This document shows, in pieces, positions 8,160 through 15,400 of a stretch of 64,000 nt of DNA (position 1 is the stretch's first letter; each line of letters opens with the position of its first letter). Both the position numbers and the translations under genes were made by a program. Below the pieces are notes generated by a model. It was given only the letters and a program-made list of their open reading frames with translations, had not been told where the DNA came from and searched no databases. The stretch is from Parabacteroides distasonis. GTDB lineage: Bacteria > Bacteroidota > Bacteroidia > Bacteroidales > Tannerellaceae. The stretch lies in contig NZ_SRYM01000015.1 in NCBI RefSeq assembly GCF_004793765.1, positions 1 through 64,000 of the forward strand, in the 5' to 3' direction.

Positions 8160-8369
8160 TCATTTAATTATTTCAATCGTACAATCATCCAATTTCCCGG
8201 CAAGGACTGCCCTTACATAAGCCATCGCACATTCACCGGAAGCAGCTACTACAAAATCCGTCTGGCCTGTCCCCGTAGCCGCTATATCTTCGTGGCCGTT
8301 GAACTTCTCTATCAGGTTCAGCATCTTAAACTGTTCCGCTTCATCAATAAATACTTTGATTGCTTTCAT
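8160..8369 (-). CDS. Hypothetical small phage protein
   Basis: This 69-residue protein (MKAIKVFIDEAEQFKMLNLI) has a beta-alpha layout with a Gly/Ala-rich segment in its middle and no recognised motif. It lies between two other small minus-strand genes and probably belongs to the leftward early transcript that starts opposite the repressor. Confidence 0.6.
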   Translation of the reverse strand: MKAIKVFIDEAEQFKMLNLIEKFNGHEDIAATGTGQTDFVVAASGECAMAYVRAVLAGKLDDCTIEIIK

Positions 8370-8380
8370 ATTTTACCGTT

Positions 8381-8581
8381 TTAATTAAGTTCGATTTCTA
8401 TTGTGTCAAGCAAATTGCCAGTAATCATACTGTTTACAGCCAGCTCCGCAACTCTTACACAGTTTTCTTTCATCCACCTTTTAGCGTGATTGATTGCAGT
8501 CTGTTTACTACTACCGTCCGGTATTGATACGCCCAAATCATTATAGCGTTCATCTGTCAACTCAAACCAATACCTTTTCAT
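8381..8581 (-). CDS. Hypothetical small protein, first gene of early operon
   Basis: The 66-residue product (MKRYWFELTDERYNDLGVSI) is not recognised. It is the first leftward gene facing the repressor, the position of ner in Mu, but it shows no clear DNA-binding motif. The region between it and the repressor start (8582-8714) holds the operator candidate at 8661-8688. Confidence 0.6.
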   Translation of the reverse strand: MKRYWFELTDERYNDLGVSIPDGSSKQTAINHAKRWMKENCVRVAELAVNSMITGNLLDTIEIELN

Positions 8582-8660
8582 ATTTCACTCCTTTAATTAT
8601 TGAACTGTCGAGCGTTTTTTATTATATTTACCGCCCGTTAATATGTTTAACACGCTGCAA

Positions 8661-8688
8661 ATATATAGAAGTTTTTCTATATATAGAA
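8661..8688. promoter_or_regulatory. Candidate repressor operator
   Basis: A 24-bp dyad (ATATATAGAA, four bases, TTCTATATAT) at 8661-8684 lies 27 bases upstream of the repressor ATG. TATATAGAA is also repeated directly at 8662 and 8680, 18 bases apart. Its place between divergent repressor and early genes suits the lysogeny switch. Confidence 0.5.
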
Positions 8689-8714
8689 TGTTTCATTGAA
8701 AAAAATCAAGTTTT

Positions 8715-9452
8715 ATGGAGAATTTTATAGAAAGACTTCAACATTATATGAAAACAAAAGGCATTAACGACAATCAAATGACTGTTATAGCAGGTCTTTC
8801 TGTTGGGCTTATAGGTAAAGCAAAGGCCTCTGGTAAAGGCATGAGTTCTACTAATATAGAGAAAATTCTATACGCATACCCGGATTTAAATCCCAATTGG
8901 CTATTAACAGGTAGAGGTACTATGCTACAAGAGGAAAATCCTCCATTGGTAGATTCGACACATACAAACCCAGTAAAAAGCGTTAATTGTATACCTCCGA
9001 CAGCCCCAATAGAAAATACTGCTGACAAACCAGTAGCTATACCGACTATTCATCCCAATGAAGGGATACCACTAATACCAATTGAAGCGATGGCCGGAGC
9101 TTTAACAAGCGAACAGACTATTTTAGAGTACGAATGCGAACGTTACGTCATACCAATGTTCAAAGGGGCTGACTTTCTCATACCGGTGAAAGGTTCCAGC
9201 ATGTATCCGAAATATAGTTCCGGTGATATTGTAGCCTGCCAACATGTGCCTATGTCCGATCTGTTCTTTCAATGGAATAAAGTATATGTTATCGACACAA
9301 CACAAGGGCCACTTATTAAAAGAATAAAACCCGGCAGCGACAAAGAACATGTGTCCATTATATCAGATAACCCCAATTATGATCCGTTCGAACTACATTT
9401 AAGCGCAATCCACTCGGTTGCACTTGTAATAGGGGTATTAAGGCTTGAATAA
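8715..9452 (+). CDS. LexA/CI-type phage repressor (S24 peptidase)
   Basis: The 245-residue protein has an N-terminal helix-turn-helix region (residues 5-70) ending in a typical NPNWLLTGRGTM segment and a C-terminal S24 self-cleaving domain. Catalytic Ser162 is in GSSMYP and Lys202 in GPLIKRIKPG; Ala127-Gly128 in EAMAGAL is a good candidate cleavage site. Such repressors keep the prophage silent and cleave themselves when RecA is activated by DNA damage. It diverges from the early operon. Confidence 0.88.
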   Translation: MENFIERLQHYMKTKGINDNQMTVIAGLSVGLIGKAKASGKGMSSTNIEKILYAYPDLNPNWLLTGRGTMLQEENPPLVDSTHTNPVKSVNCIPPTAPIENTADKPVAIPTIHPNEGIPLIPIEAMAGALTSEQTILEYECERYVIPMFKGADFLIPVKGSSMYPKYSSGDIVACQHVPMSDLFFQWNKVYVIDTTQGPLIKRIKPGSDKEHVSIISDNPNYDPFELHLSAIHSVALVIGVLRLE

Positions 9453-9660
9453 TCCCTCAAAGGCATACGCACACAAAAATGAAAGCCGGGAAAGGAGATA
9501 TAAAGCATAACTATCTGATAATACGTGATATAATAGGTATAATTGTGTTGATTAATACGTTTATATAAATGGCTTTTTCTACCCATTTAAACGGCTTTTT
9601 CTGTCAAAACAAACCGTTTTATGTTGTTTTTATATATTTTACAAGCATCATATTACATGT

Positions 9661-9730
9661 TTTTGTAAGTCTTTTGTAAGTGTTTTAACATATATTTTGT
9701 ACGTGTTTTATGTAGGTGTTTTTGTAAGGC
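9661..9730. repeat. Phased TTTTGTAAGT direct repeats, candidate transposase end sites
   Basis: TTTTGTAAGTGTTTT-like copies start at 9661, 9672, 9695 and 9720, with a diverged copy near 9707, so spacing is about one or two helical turns. They lie just beyond the repressor gene, on the side where the left end of a Mu-type phage should be. Mu transposase binds several such sites near each end. The assignment is positional inference. Confidence 0.5.
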
Positions 9731-9766
9731 ATTCAAGTAAAACAAGATGTTAGAACACCAATAAAA

Positions 9767-9806
9767 AAGCCGTTAGAATACCATATCAAAGGCATTTTGA
9801 CGGCTT
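9767..9806. terminator. Possible convergent terminator after repressor
   Basis: AAGCCGT at 9767-9773 and ACGGCTT at 9800-9806 form a 7-bp stem with a long 26-base loop, between the convergent repressor gene and the minus-strand gene at 9830. The stem is short, so this is a weak call. Confidence 0.3.
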
Positions 9807-9829
9807 CTAATATTCAATGTAACAACACT

Positions 9830-10048
9830 TTAACTTCCGCCTCTAATAAGGTAGGATTGCTTTATAATAGCTTTTCGGGTAGGCAAGGACGTTCCATCAC
9901 TTAAACCGGCATGTAGAAGGGTACTTTTCTTAATACCGATACGTTCTTCGTCCAGTGTTTTGAATATGGCAGATATACTACCAAAATAGAAATCTTTTTT
10001 CTCAAATATCAGGTGTACATGTATCACCTTTGTTTCTGTCTTTCCCAT
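9830..10048 (-). CDS. Hypothetical accessory protein
   Basis: The 72-residue protein (KVIHVHLIFEKKDFYFGSIS...LLHAGLSDGTSLPTRKAIIKQ) resembles small conserved proteins I associate with Bacteroidetes mobile DNA, but I cannot name a family. Its compact alpha/beta look would suit a plug or regulatory subunit. Four alternating TTTGGNAGTTT half-sites lie just upstream, suggesting tight control. It could be phage-encoded or just outside the phage. Confidence 0.55.
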   Translation of the reverse strand: MGKTETKVIHVHLIFEKKDFYFGSISAIFKTLDEERIGIKKSTLLHAGLSDGTSLPTRKAIIKQSYLIRGGS

Positions 10049-10053
10049 GCGTA

Positions 10054-10125
10054 TTTGGAATTTTATACTGCAAAACTACCAAATAATAAATATTTGGAAG
10101 TTTTTATATCGTTAAACTACCAAAA
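10054..10125. promoter_or_regulatory. Four alternating TTTGG(A/T)AGTTT half-sites
   Basis: TTTGGAATTTT (10054), AAAACTACCAAA (10072, inverted), TTTGGAAGTTTT (10093) and AAACTACCAAAA (10114, inverted) alternate in direction at 18-21 bp steps upstream of the minus-strand gene 9830-10048. This is the layout of a multi-dimer operator. Confidence 0.5.
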
Positions 10126-10145
10126 AAGGAAAAATAAAAAACAGC

Positions 10146-10199
10146 AAAAACAAAGCCGCCGGCAACCTCGTTTTGAGGCCCTATGGCGGCTTTGTTTTT
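10146..10199. terminator. Strong stem-loop terminator
   Basis: AAAAACAAAGCCGCC and GGCGGCTTTGTTTTT pair over 14-15 bp, with an inner CCTC/GAGG stem, followed on both strands by T-rich sequence. It stands between the phage accessory gene promoter and the region leading to the peptide locus. Confidence 0.8.
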
Positions 10200-10433
10200 C
10201 GTATCGGGGAAATATAAGCAAAGTAAAGAGAAAAGTAAATGGCGGCCGGCGTTTGCTTTAATTAGATAACTTCAAGTGTTAAGCTAAAACTAAGCAAGTG
10301 TAAGGCAAAAACCGTTTCGTTTTAAACCGGCATTCGTGTCCTATCCTTCTGAAACGCCTATGAATAAAGGCTTTCCGTAGTGTTTTCAATATTCAGAGTT
10401 AAACCGCTTCGTTCTGTGCCCCATAAATATAAA
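10200..10433. other. Gene-free stretch
   Basis: No convincing gene is visible. Two CAAGTG(T)TAAG repeats at 10273 and 10295 lie exactly 22 bp apart and share AAGTGT with the phased repeats at 9661-9730. The stretch is the most likely place for the prophage-host junction if the gene at 9830-10048 is phage-borne. Confidence 0.4.
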
Positions 10434-10488
10434 AATAAAAAAAGCCTACAAGTATAAAAATATTTATTTTTATGCTTATAAGCCTTCT
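10434..10488 (-). terminator. Terminator of the peptide locus
   Basis: ATAAAAATA and TATTTTTAT form a 9-bp core stem, extended with a few mismatches through AAGCC/GGCTT-like arms, and flanked by A- and T-runs. It lies about 55 bases after the last minus-strand gene of the peptide locus. Confidence 0.6.
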
Positions 10489-10540
10489 TTTTGGTAAAAT
10501 TTTGCAATAACCTTGGGGATTCCCGGCTTATGGTTTATCA

Positions 10541-11656
10541 TTACCTCAGTTTACCAATAAACAACACTGGGTTGCTCTCCTCGTTCAGTCCGGGGAACTG
10601 TTGTGATAAAGTCTTCCCTTTGTCTTCGGATAGAAGATGGGACGGGATAGGAATGATGACCGTACCATCCGATTGGGGAAAAATATATTCAGGTTCCCAA
10701 CCGAAAGACGGGTCGAATAGAAACTCTTTGATCAGTTCGCTTTTCCCGGTGGTTTTGTCTATCAACGCATAACTTTTTAAAGCGTCGGAAGCTCCCTCGA
10801 AGCGTAGAAGTATTTTCTGTTCACCTTCCATGAAAAAGGGGATGTGCCCGATATAGCCTTTCTCGACATACGACTGCTCCAATTGGCGGCTGTTATCCGA
10901 GGATTGCCAAAAATCCTTTGGAGGTATTCGGCCATCCACATCGATGGTATAGGCAGGGAGCAACTTCTCCCGGGTCAGCTCATAGATGTGATTGCTACGA
11001 TACCCGTTTAAGAAAACACGCTTATGGTAAGTCGGAAAAAAATCCTTAAACATGTGGATGAGTTTGGAGTGGGCCACGGGATAATAGGAATTGATCACCT
11101 CGCCATTCTTCCAGTTTACGATATAAATGTTGTCACGCGAGTCCCTGTCGCCCATAGTCTTTAATATTAGCGTACTGTCATCCAGCATGGTCAGATCCCG
11201 GAGCGATAGCTCGGAGAAACGATTTTTACGAATCATTTCTCCTTTTTTGTTGTAGGTGACGACGGCGGATGCCATGCGGTCTAAGATGGAGATATCTCCA
11301 TTGGTATGTACGGTGAAATTGAAGAGCGACAGGTAAGAGTCCGGCCCTTGTCCTTGTTTGTTCAAGGTCGTCACGTATTTTCCCGATCGATCGAACAGGG
11401 TTAACTTAAAGAGATCGCCTACATAAATGTAATCATCTTTCACGATGATCCGGTTGATGATGTCCAATCCTTCCAGCAAAGCCGGATCATCGCTATCTAA
11501 CGTGACAAACTCATATTCGCTAAAAAGTTTGTCTAACGGGCATTTCACTTCCTTGCTCAAGGGAATTTTGATAAGATGCTCCTCGGTCTCCGGGTTGTTC
11601 GCCATGCTTAAGAAGGGGAGAACTATGAATAAGCATATCGATAAAATGGTTTTCAT
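10541..11656 (-). CDS. 6-bladed beta-propeller protein of RiPP locus (copy 1)
   Basis: The 371-residue protein has an N-terminal signal peptide (MKTILSICLFIVLPFLSMA) without a lipobox, then repeated propeller blades with IYVGDLFKLTLFDRSGKYV- and LNKQGQGPDSYLS-type motifs typical of the Bacteroidetes 6-bladed propeller group (DUF5128/DUF4934-like). It would sit in the periplasm. Its last 18 residues (FPGLNEESNPVLFIGKLR) are identical to those of the propeller at 17441-18556. It follows a precursor peptide gene by 88 bases; a peptide-binding, immunity or sensing role is inference. Confidence 0.8.
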   Translation of the reverse strand: MKTILSICLFIVLPFLSMANNPETEEHLIKIPLSKEVKCPLDKLFSEYEFVTLDSDDPALLEGLDIINRIIVKDDYIYVGDLFKLTLFDRSGKYVTTLNKQGQGPDSYLSLFNFTVHTNGDISILDRMASAVVTYNKKGEMIRKNRFSELSLRDLTMLDDSTLILKTMGDRDSRDNIYIVNWKNGEVINSYYPVAHSKLIHMFKDFFPTYHKRVFLNGYRSNHIYELTREKLLPAYTIDVDGRIPPKDFWQSSDNSRQLEQSYVEKGYIGHIPFFMEGEQKILLRFEGASDALKSYALIDKTTGKSELIKEFLFDPSFGWEPEYIFPQSDGTVIIPIPSHLLSEDKGKTLSQQFPGLNEESNPVLFIGKLR

Positions 11657-11744
11657 GTATATATTTTGTTTTTAGATTTATATAAGGAGGGGCGTAACAA
11701 AATTTAGCTTGTGATTTTGATACACCCTTTCTTTTTACGTGCTT

Positions 11745-11936
11745 TTATGGAGTAGTCGTACAACTTTCTGCTCCATATCGGCATAATGCTTGGCAATAAA
11801 TACAATTGCTAATCTGGAAAGATTCACTTTCCCCGCTACAGCGACAATAAGCACTACCACCTTTCAGTGATTTCATCTCTTTGGGAGTTAAAACTCTTGC
11901 GTCCTCTCGTAGGGACAACTTACTCAAAACTTTCAT
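11745..11936 (-). CDS. Six-cysteine RiPP/bacteriocin-like precursor 1
   Basis: The 63-residue peptide has a leader ending in LTPKEMKSLKGG (Gly26-Gly27), as in Bacteroidales GG-leader natural-product precursors (TIGR04149-like), and a 36-residue core. Core cysteines are at 31, 33, 45, 48, 52 and 59, giving CxC-x11-CxxC-x3-C-x6-C. The same spacing up to the fifth cysteine is found in precursor 3. The even cysteine number fits three disulfides. Mature form and activity are unknown. Confidence 0.75.
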   Translation of the reverse strand: MKVLSKLSLREDARVLTPKEMKSLKGGSAYCRCSGESESFQISNCIYCQALCRYGAESCTTTP

Positions 11937-11990
11937 GATGCTTGAAATTTAAGTTGAACAAATATTAAATGGTTCTCATTTAAAGAGAAT

Positions 11991-12782
11991 TTATCTTGAA
12001 TCCAAGGAGAACTTATTTCGAAGTTCCTTTTTGGAATAATTGACCACTTCATTCATGTCATGCACTGCCTTCTCGCTATGTGTTCTTGAACGAAACATTC
12101 CGTTTTGATCCCGGGGATGGGATAGATGGAACAGGCATCCATCGCTTCGATAAATCCGGTAGCCAAACTCCAGCCAGCGGTAATGCCTTTCCCCGTCTTC
12201 CAGCCCCCAACCGTAAAAAGCCTCATTCTCCATGCCGGCTCGCCTGTATTGCTCCGTTTGGGCAAATACGGCTCCCCCGACCGCGCCGATCACTCCCTCT
12301 ACCGTGTACAAAGAGTTCATCTTTCCTTGGTGCTTTTTCAAGAAACCCAGATCGCGATGGCGATAATAATGTTCCCTTAATATATCGGAGGTGTCTAGGA
12401 AATCCCCGTTGTATGGGTAGGCGATATCGTACGTATCAGCACGAAGTTTTTCTACCGCGTCCACTATTTGGGTATGATCTAAAATCACGTCCGCATCCCA
12501 AATACAAACAAGTGGAGTATCAACCTGCTTTGCGAAGATATTCAAGTATTTGGTCTTGTAGAATACAGGATCTTTATCCACGAGGAAAGTGTACTTCACC
12601 GTATCGTCTTTTATTAACGAGGGGATAATCTCATTTTGGTATGATGAGGCCTCCAGAATTAAGATGCGTGTCCGGAAATAACGTACTATTGAGTCCACGG
12701 ACATCAACAGGTTCTCCAAACGGATCATGGAATCGATCCGTACGGGAATAATAAATGTTGTATCTGTCAAGTCTATTCGCAT
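11991..12782 (-). CDS. Glycosyltransferase, family 2 with galactosyltransferase-type C-terminus
   Basis: The 263-residue protein has a GT-A fold look: N-terminal TTFIIPVRIDS strand, a DxD-type metal/nucleotide-sugar site in IWDADV (Asp96-Asp98), and a C-terminal acceptor region GGAVF...NEAFYGWGLEDGERH (169-200), as in beta-1,4-galactosyltransferase-like enzymes. It would transfer a sugar from a nucleotide donor. Placement between a LanC-like gene and a precursor suggests the peptide as acceptor, but this is inference. It overlaps the upstream LanC-like gene by 10 bases. Confidence 0.8.
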   Translation of the reverse strand: MRIDLTDTTFIIPVRIDSMIRLENLLMSVDSIVRYFRTRILILEASSYQNEIIPSLIKDDTVKYTFLVDKDPVFYKTKYLNIFAKQVDTPLVCIWDADVILDHTQIVDAVEKLRADTYDIAYPYNGDFLDTSDILREHYYRHRDLGFLKKHQGKMNSLYTVEGVIGAVGGAVFAQTEQYRRAGMENEAFYGWGLEDGERHYRWLEFGYRIYRSDGCLFHLSHPRDQNGMFRSRTHSEKAVHDMNEVVNYSKKELRNKFSLDSR

Positions 12783-13816
12783 AAATATCTTTGCTTAATG
12801 TTTAACAATGCCAACACCGTACCGGGGAAACCATTCAGCAATCCTCGGTGTATATTATAGTAGTATTCGTTCTCCATTAGGGCATCCCAAGCGTCAGACG
12901 AGATGATCCGATCGTAAATTAGGTGCGGATTGAAAGGGATGGTGTATTCGGGGAAGTCCCTTTTTAATCCCTCTAACAAGAAATATAGAGAAGCGTATCC
13001 ATTACTGATATAGATATCCTTGCCTTTGATCTCTCTATTATATATTATGTCTAGATTGATTGATTTTCTTAGTTCGTTCACATATCTTTGCCAATCCGGC
13101 GAACAATCCCGTAAAGGTAGTATGCCCCATAACAGATATAGTCGGTTCAAATGCAGATGAGGCAAATGGGAGAACATATACAGAGATAGTTGTTCCAAAA
13201 CCTTTTGTATCCGATCCTTGTAAAAATCATATTGTATAAGACAGGACAGGGTTTTCATCAATATCGGTACGTGATATTGGTAAATGGAAAACGTATAGGA
13301 TTCCTCGAAAAAGGAGGCGTCTATCAAATCGGCCAATTGATTAACTAACTTGATTGCTAAGCCCTCGAAAGGGAAACGCTCATTATCGTTTGTCTGGATT
13401 TCCAGCCTTTTATAAATGTAATATAAGAAATGGATGAGTTGAGACAGGGAATACCTAGATTCCATATTTCCGAAAACCAGCTTCTTGAATAGCAAATCAT
13501 CGATACCACTTAGCAAATCATTAATATCACCGTCTACAAATTGCTTTTTTACAATATAATCCAATCCTAACGCAACTCCGCATAAACCTTCCTCCACAGT
13601 AAGTTCTGCGTTTTTAGAGAGATCGTTTTCCAAGAGATCGTCCAGCAATCGCTCAGCCTTCTCTTTATAAATAGCTTCTTGCGTATAATCATACAAATGG
13701 TATAAATAGATGAGTAATCCCATTTTGCCGTGAGCCAACCCGAAAGGGTAGCTTGTATGTAATGAGCCTATCAAATGCTTATTTAGCGAATCTATTTGTG
13801 ATGCTAATTTATTCAT
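12773..13816 (-). CDS. LanC-like protein without visible zinc ligands
   Basis: The 347-residue protein shows repeated double-helix glycine motifs of the LanC alpha/alpha barrel: AHGKMGLLIYL (28-38), EGLCGVALGLDY (76-87), SNGYASLYFLLEG (271-283) and GLLNGFPGTVLALL (325-338). In lanthionine cyclases these carry a zinc bound by two Cys and one His (Cys then CHG); here the only cysteines are 79, 192, 238 and 346 and no CHG motif is present, so lanthionine formation is doubtful. It may be a scaffold or act on another step. It overlaps the glycosyltransferase gene by 10 bases. Confidence 0.75.
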   Translation of the reverse strand: MNKLASQIDSLNKHLIGSLHTSYPFGLAHGKMGLLIYLYHLYDYTQEAIYKEKAERLLDDLLENDLSKNAELTVEEGLCGVALGLDYIVKKQFVDGDINDLLSGIDDLLFKKLVFGNMESRYSLSQLIHFLYYIYKRLEIQTNDNERFPFEGLAIKLVNQLADLIDASFFEESYTFSIYQYHVPILMKTLSCLIQYDFYKDRIQKVLEQLSLYMFSHLPHLHLNRLYLLWGILPLRDCSPDWQRYVNELRKSINLDIIYNREIKGKDIYISNGYASLYFLLEGLKRDFPEYTIPFNPHLIYDRIISSDAWDALMENEYYYNIHRGLLNGFPGTVLALLNIKQRYLCE

Positions 13817-13821
13817 AGTAC

Positions 13822-15369
13822 TTAATTTATTAAATACGACATATCCTTTAACTCATATTCTTCCGGCAATAAATAACCATTTGTCAAAACTGTTGGAGTG
13901 GAACTTATTGTATTGCGCCTAACCCATTCGTTTTGTGCTTGAAAATTGGCTAACATATCTTTGTCATTAGGATTTAATCTGTATCTTTTATAGCAATCCT
14001 CTTTTTTATGACGCCCTTTTGCATACCAGTCAGATAGGAATCGTAAATAATCCGATTCATTATTTAGTAGATACATGGAGGTCAGTAGCATGGCGCTAGG
14101 TTCTAATTCCTTGCTAAAAGAGGTCAAGATGATTTGTATGCAAATCTCTTCTTTATATTCTTTGAGTAACTTTTCTATTTGGAGATGTAATTTTGCGCAA
14201 GGAGCACAATGTGGATTAGAGATAATGGTAATCCACTCTTTGGCATCCCTATTGCCCAATAATATTCCTGTATTTTTGTCAATGTCATATTGAGGCTGTT
14301 CGTTTAATAAGCTCTTAAATACAGAGGCATTCAGTTTTATGCTGCTAAGTTTATTTTTGCTTCGTTGGATTTGCTTTTCTTTTACGTATAATGTAACAGT
14401 AAAATGGAGCGATAGAATGACGAGCCCATACACGCATCCAATGGTAGTGAAATCAAATAAATCCCATTGATTGAAATCCATGCCTATCGCAAATAGAGAG
14501 ATAAGAAAGGTGATCCATACGGTAGCTTGTACAGATAAACATAAAGCGCACCATTGTTTTACCCTAAATTTTTGGTACCATACGCTCCACGCTGTATAAG
14601 GTAATGCGATTATATTCAGAGTCTCTGCATATATAACATATTGGGGCAACAAGGCGATAAACAATATTGCGGAAAGAAAATATCCTAAGCCGAAGACACT
14701 CCAACTGATCCCCAAGAAATGAGATGCTTGGGAATCCAATGTCCCATTGCAATCACTGGATTTCAAAAACAGGGAACAAATTTTGTTGACATATTTATCC
14801 GAGCCTAAGATCTCTCGAGAAAGCAGGATACCGCAGAAAGATGCTCCGATCACATTAACACCCCATAACCCCCAGATTCCTATCTCCATTCCTCTGTTGG
14901 TGATAAGGGCACACCCTATTAATGATAGAAGTAATGAAACGAAACATGCGATTACTATCCGCTGTCGTAAGTATTCCTTTCTATGCTCTTTATAATCCGG
15001 TTCAATAGATTCATCGGTGGATTCGAAAAGAAGGACGATTCCTGACCATCGTTCCAAGAATACCGGGATAGATAATGTGATGTTTTTACCTCGCCATGAA
15101 TAGATGATTGCCTCGGTAGAAACATGTCGCACCAATACAAACTCATGATCTACGTAAGCCACAAAGGGTACATCCAATGAGGATAAGTTTTCTTGTGTTT
15201 TTTGAATTTCGGCCGCTACATTCTCTATATTATAATAACGTAGCATCTCGGACAGTCCAAACAGATTGTTTTTGTGTGGATGCCTCTCGTAGTATCTTAT
15301 GGTAAAATCTACCGTGTATTTTATCGATACAGTTTCTAATATTTCAATAAATATATTATTTCGTCTCAT
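13822..15369 (-). CDS. C39-like / VKOR / thioredoxin fusion protein
   Basis: The 515-residue membrane protein has three parts. Residues 1-118 resemble a C39 peptidase domain (late segment VPFVAYVDHEFVLV...FLERWSGIVLLFE), but no cysteine occurs at the expected N-terminal position, so it is probably a non-catalytic leader-binding domain. Residues 135-330 form a VKOR bundle with loop cysteines Cys198 and Cys207, the SSDCNGTLDSQASHFLGIS motif and the redox pair Cys274-Cys277 (CALC). Residues 365-515 are a thioredoxin domain with Cys388-Cys391 (CAPC) and cis-Pro in STPTVL. The enzyme should form disulfides using quinone as acceptor, most likely in the precursors of this locus. Confidence 0.88.
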   Translation of the reverse strand: MRRNNIFIEILETVSIKYTVDFTIRYYERHPHKNNLFGLSEMLRYYNIENVAAEIQKTQENLSSLDVPFVAYVDHEFVLVRHVSTEAIIYSWRGKNITLSIPVFLERWSGIVLLFESTDESIEPDYKEHRKEYLRQRIVIACFVSLLLSLIGCALITNRGMEIGIWGLWGVNVIGASFCGILLSREILGSDKYVNKICSLFLKSSDCNGTLDSQASHFLGISWSVFGLGYFLSAILFIALLPQYVIYAETLNIIALPYTAWSVWYQKFRVKQWCALCLSVQATVWITFLISLFAIGMDFNQWDLFDFTTIGCVYGLVILSLHFTVTLYVKEKQIQRSKNKLSSIKLNASVFKSLLNEQPQYDIDKNTGILLGNRDAKEWITIISNPHCAPCAKLHLQIEKLLKEYKEEICIQIILTSFSKELEPSAMLLTSMYLLNNESDYLRFLSDWYAKGRHKKEDCYKRYRLNPNDKDMLANFQAQNEWVRRNTISSTPTVLTNGYLLPEEYELKDMSYLIN

Positions 15370-15400
15370 GGCAAGGAATTATGAAAGGAGAATGTAATGT

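Larger units (their letters stand above)
1..10250. mobile_element. Mu-like transposable prophage, early/repressor end (partial)
   Basis: The stretch holds the hallmark set of a Mu-type phage: a rightward LexA/CI-type repressor, a leftward early operon with a MuA-type transposase followed by a MuB-type ATPase, then DUF3164, GemA/gp16-like and DUF2786 genes. Early genes overlap by ATGA or lie a few bases apart, as in one operon. Late genes (head, tail, lysis) would lie off the left edge. The right boundary is inferred only: AT-rich phased repeats at 9661-9730 may be end-binding sites, while an unknown gene and its operator array extend to about 10,125 and a strong terminator sits at 10,146-10,199. 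The bacterial peptide locus starts at 10,541. Relation to Bacteroides transposable phages of the Hankyphage type is plausible from gene content but untested. Confidence 0.85.

Noticed and set aside
9661..9730. CRISPR-like reading of the phased repeats
   Set aside because: Repeat units are 10-15 bases with irregular 11-25 base spacing and no spacers or cas genes.
12773..13816. Classical lanthipeptide synthesis locus
   Set aside because: No dehydratase (LanB, LanM, LanKC) is present and the LanC-like protein lacks zinc ligands.
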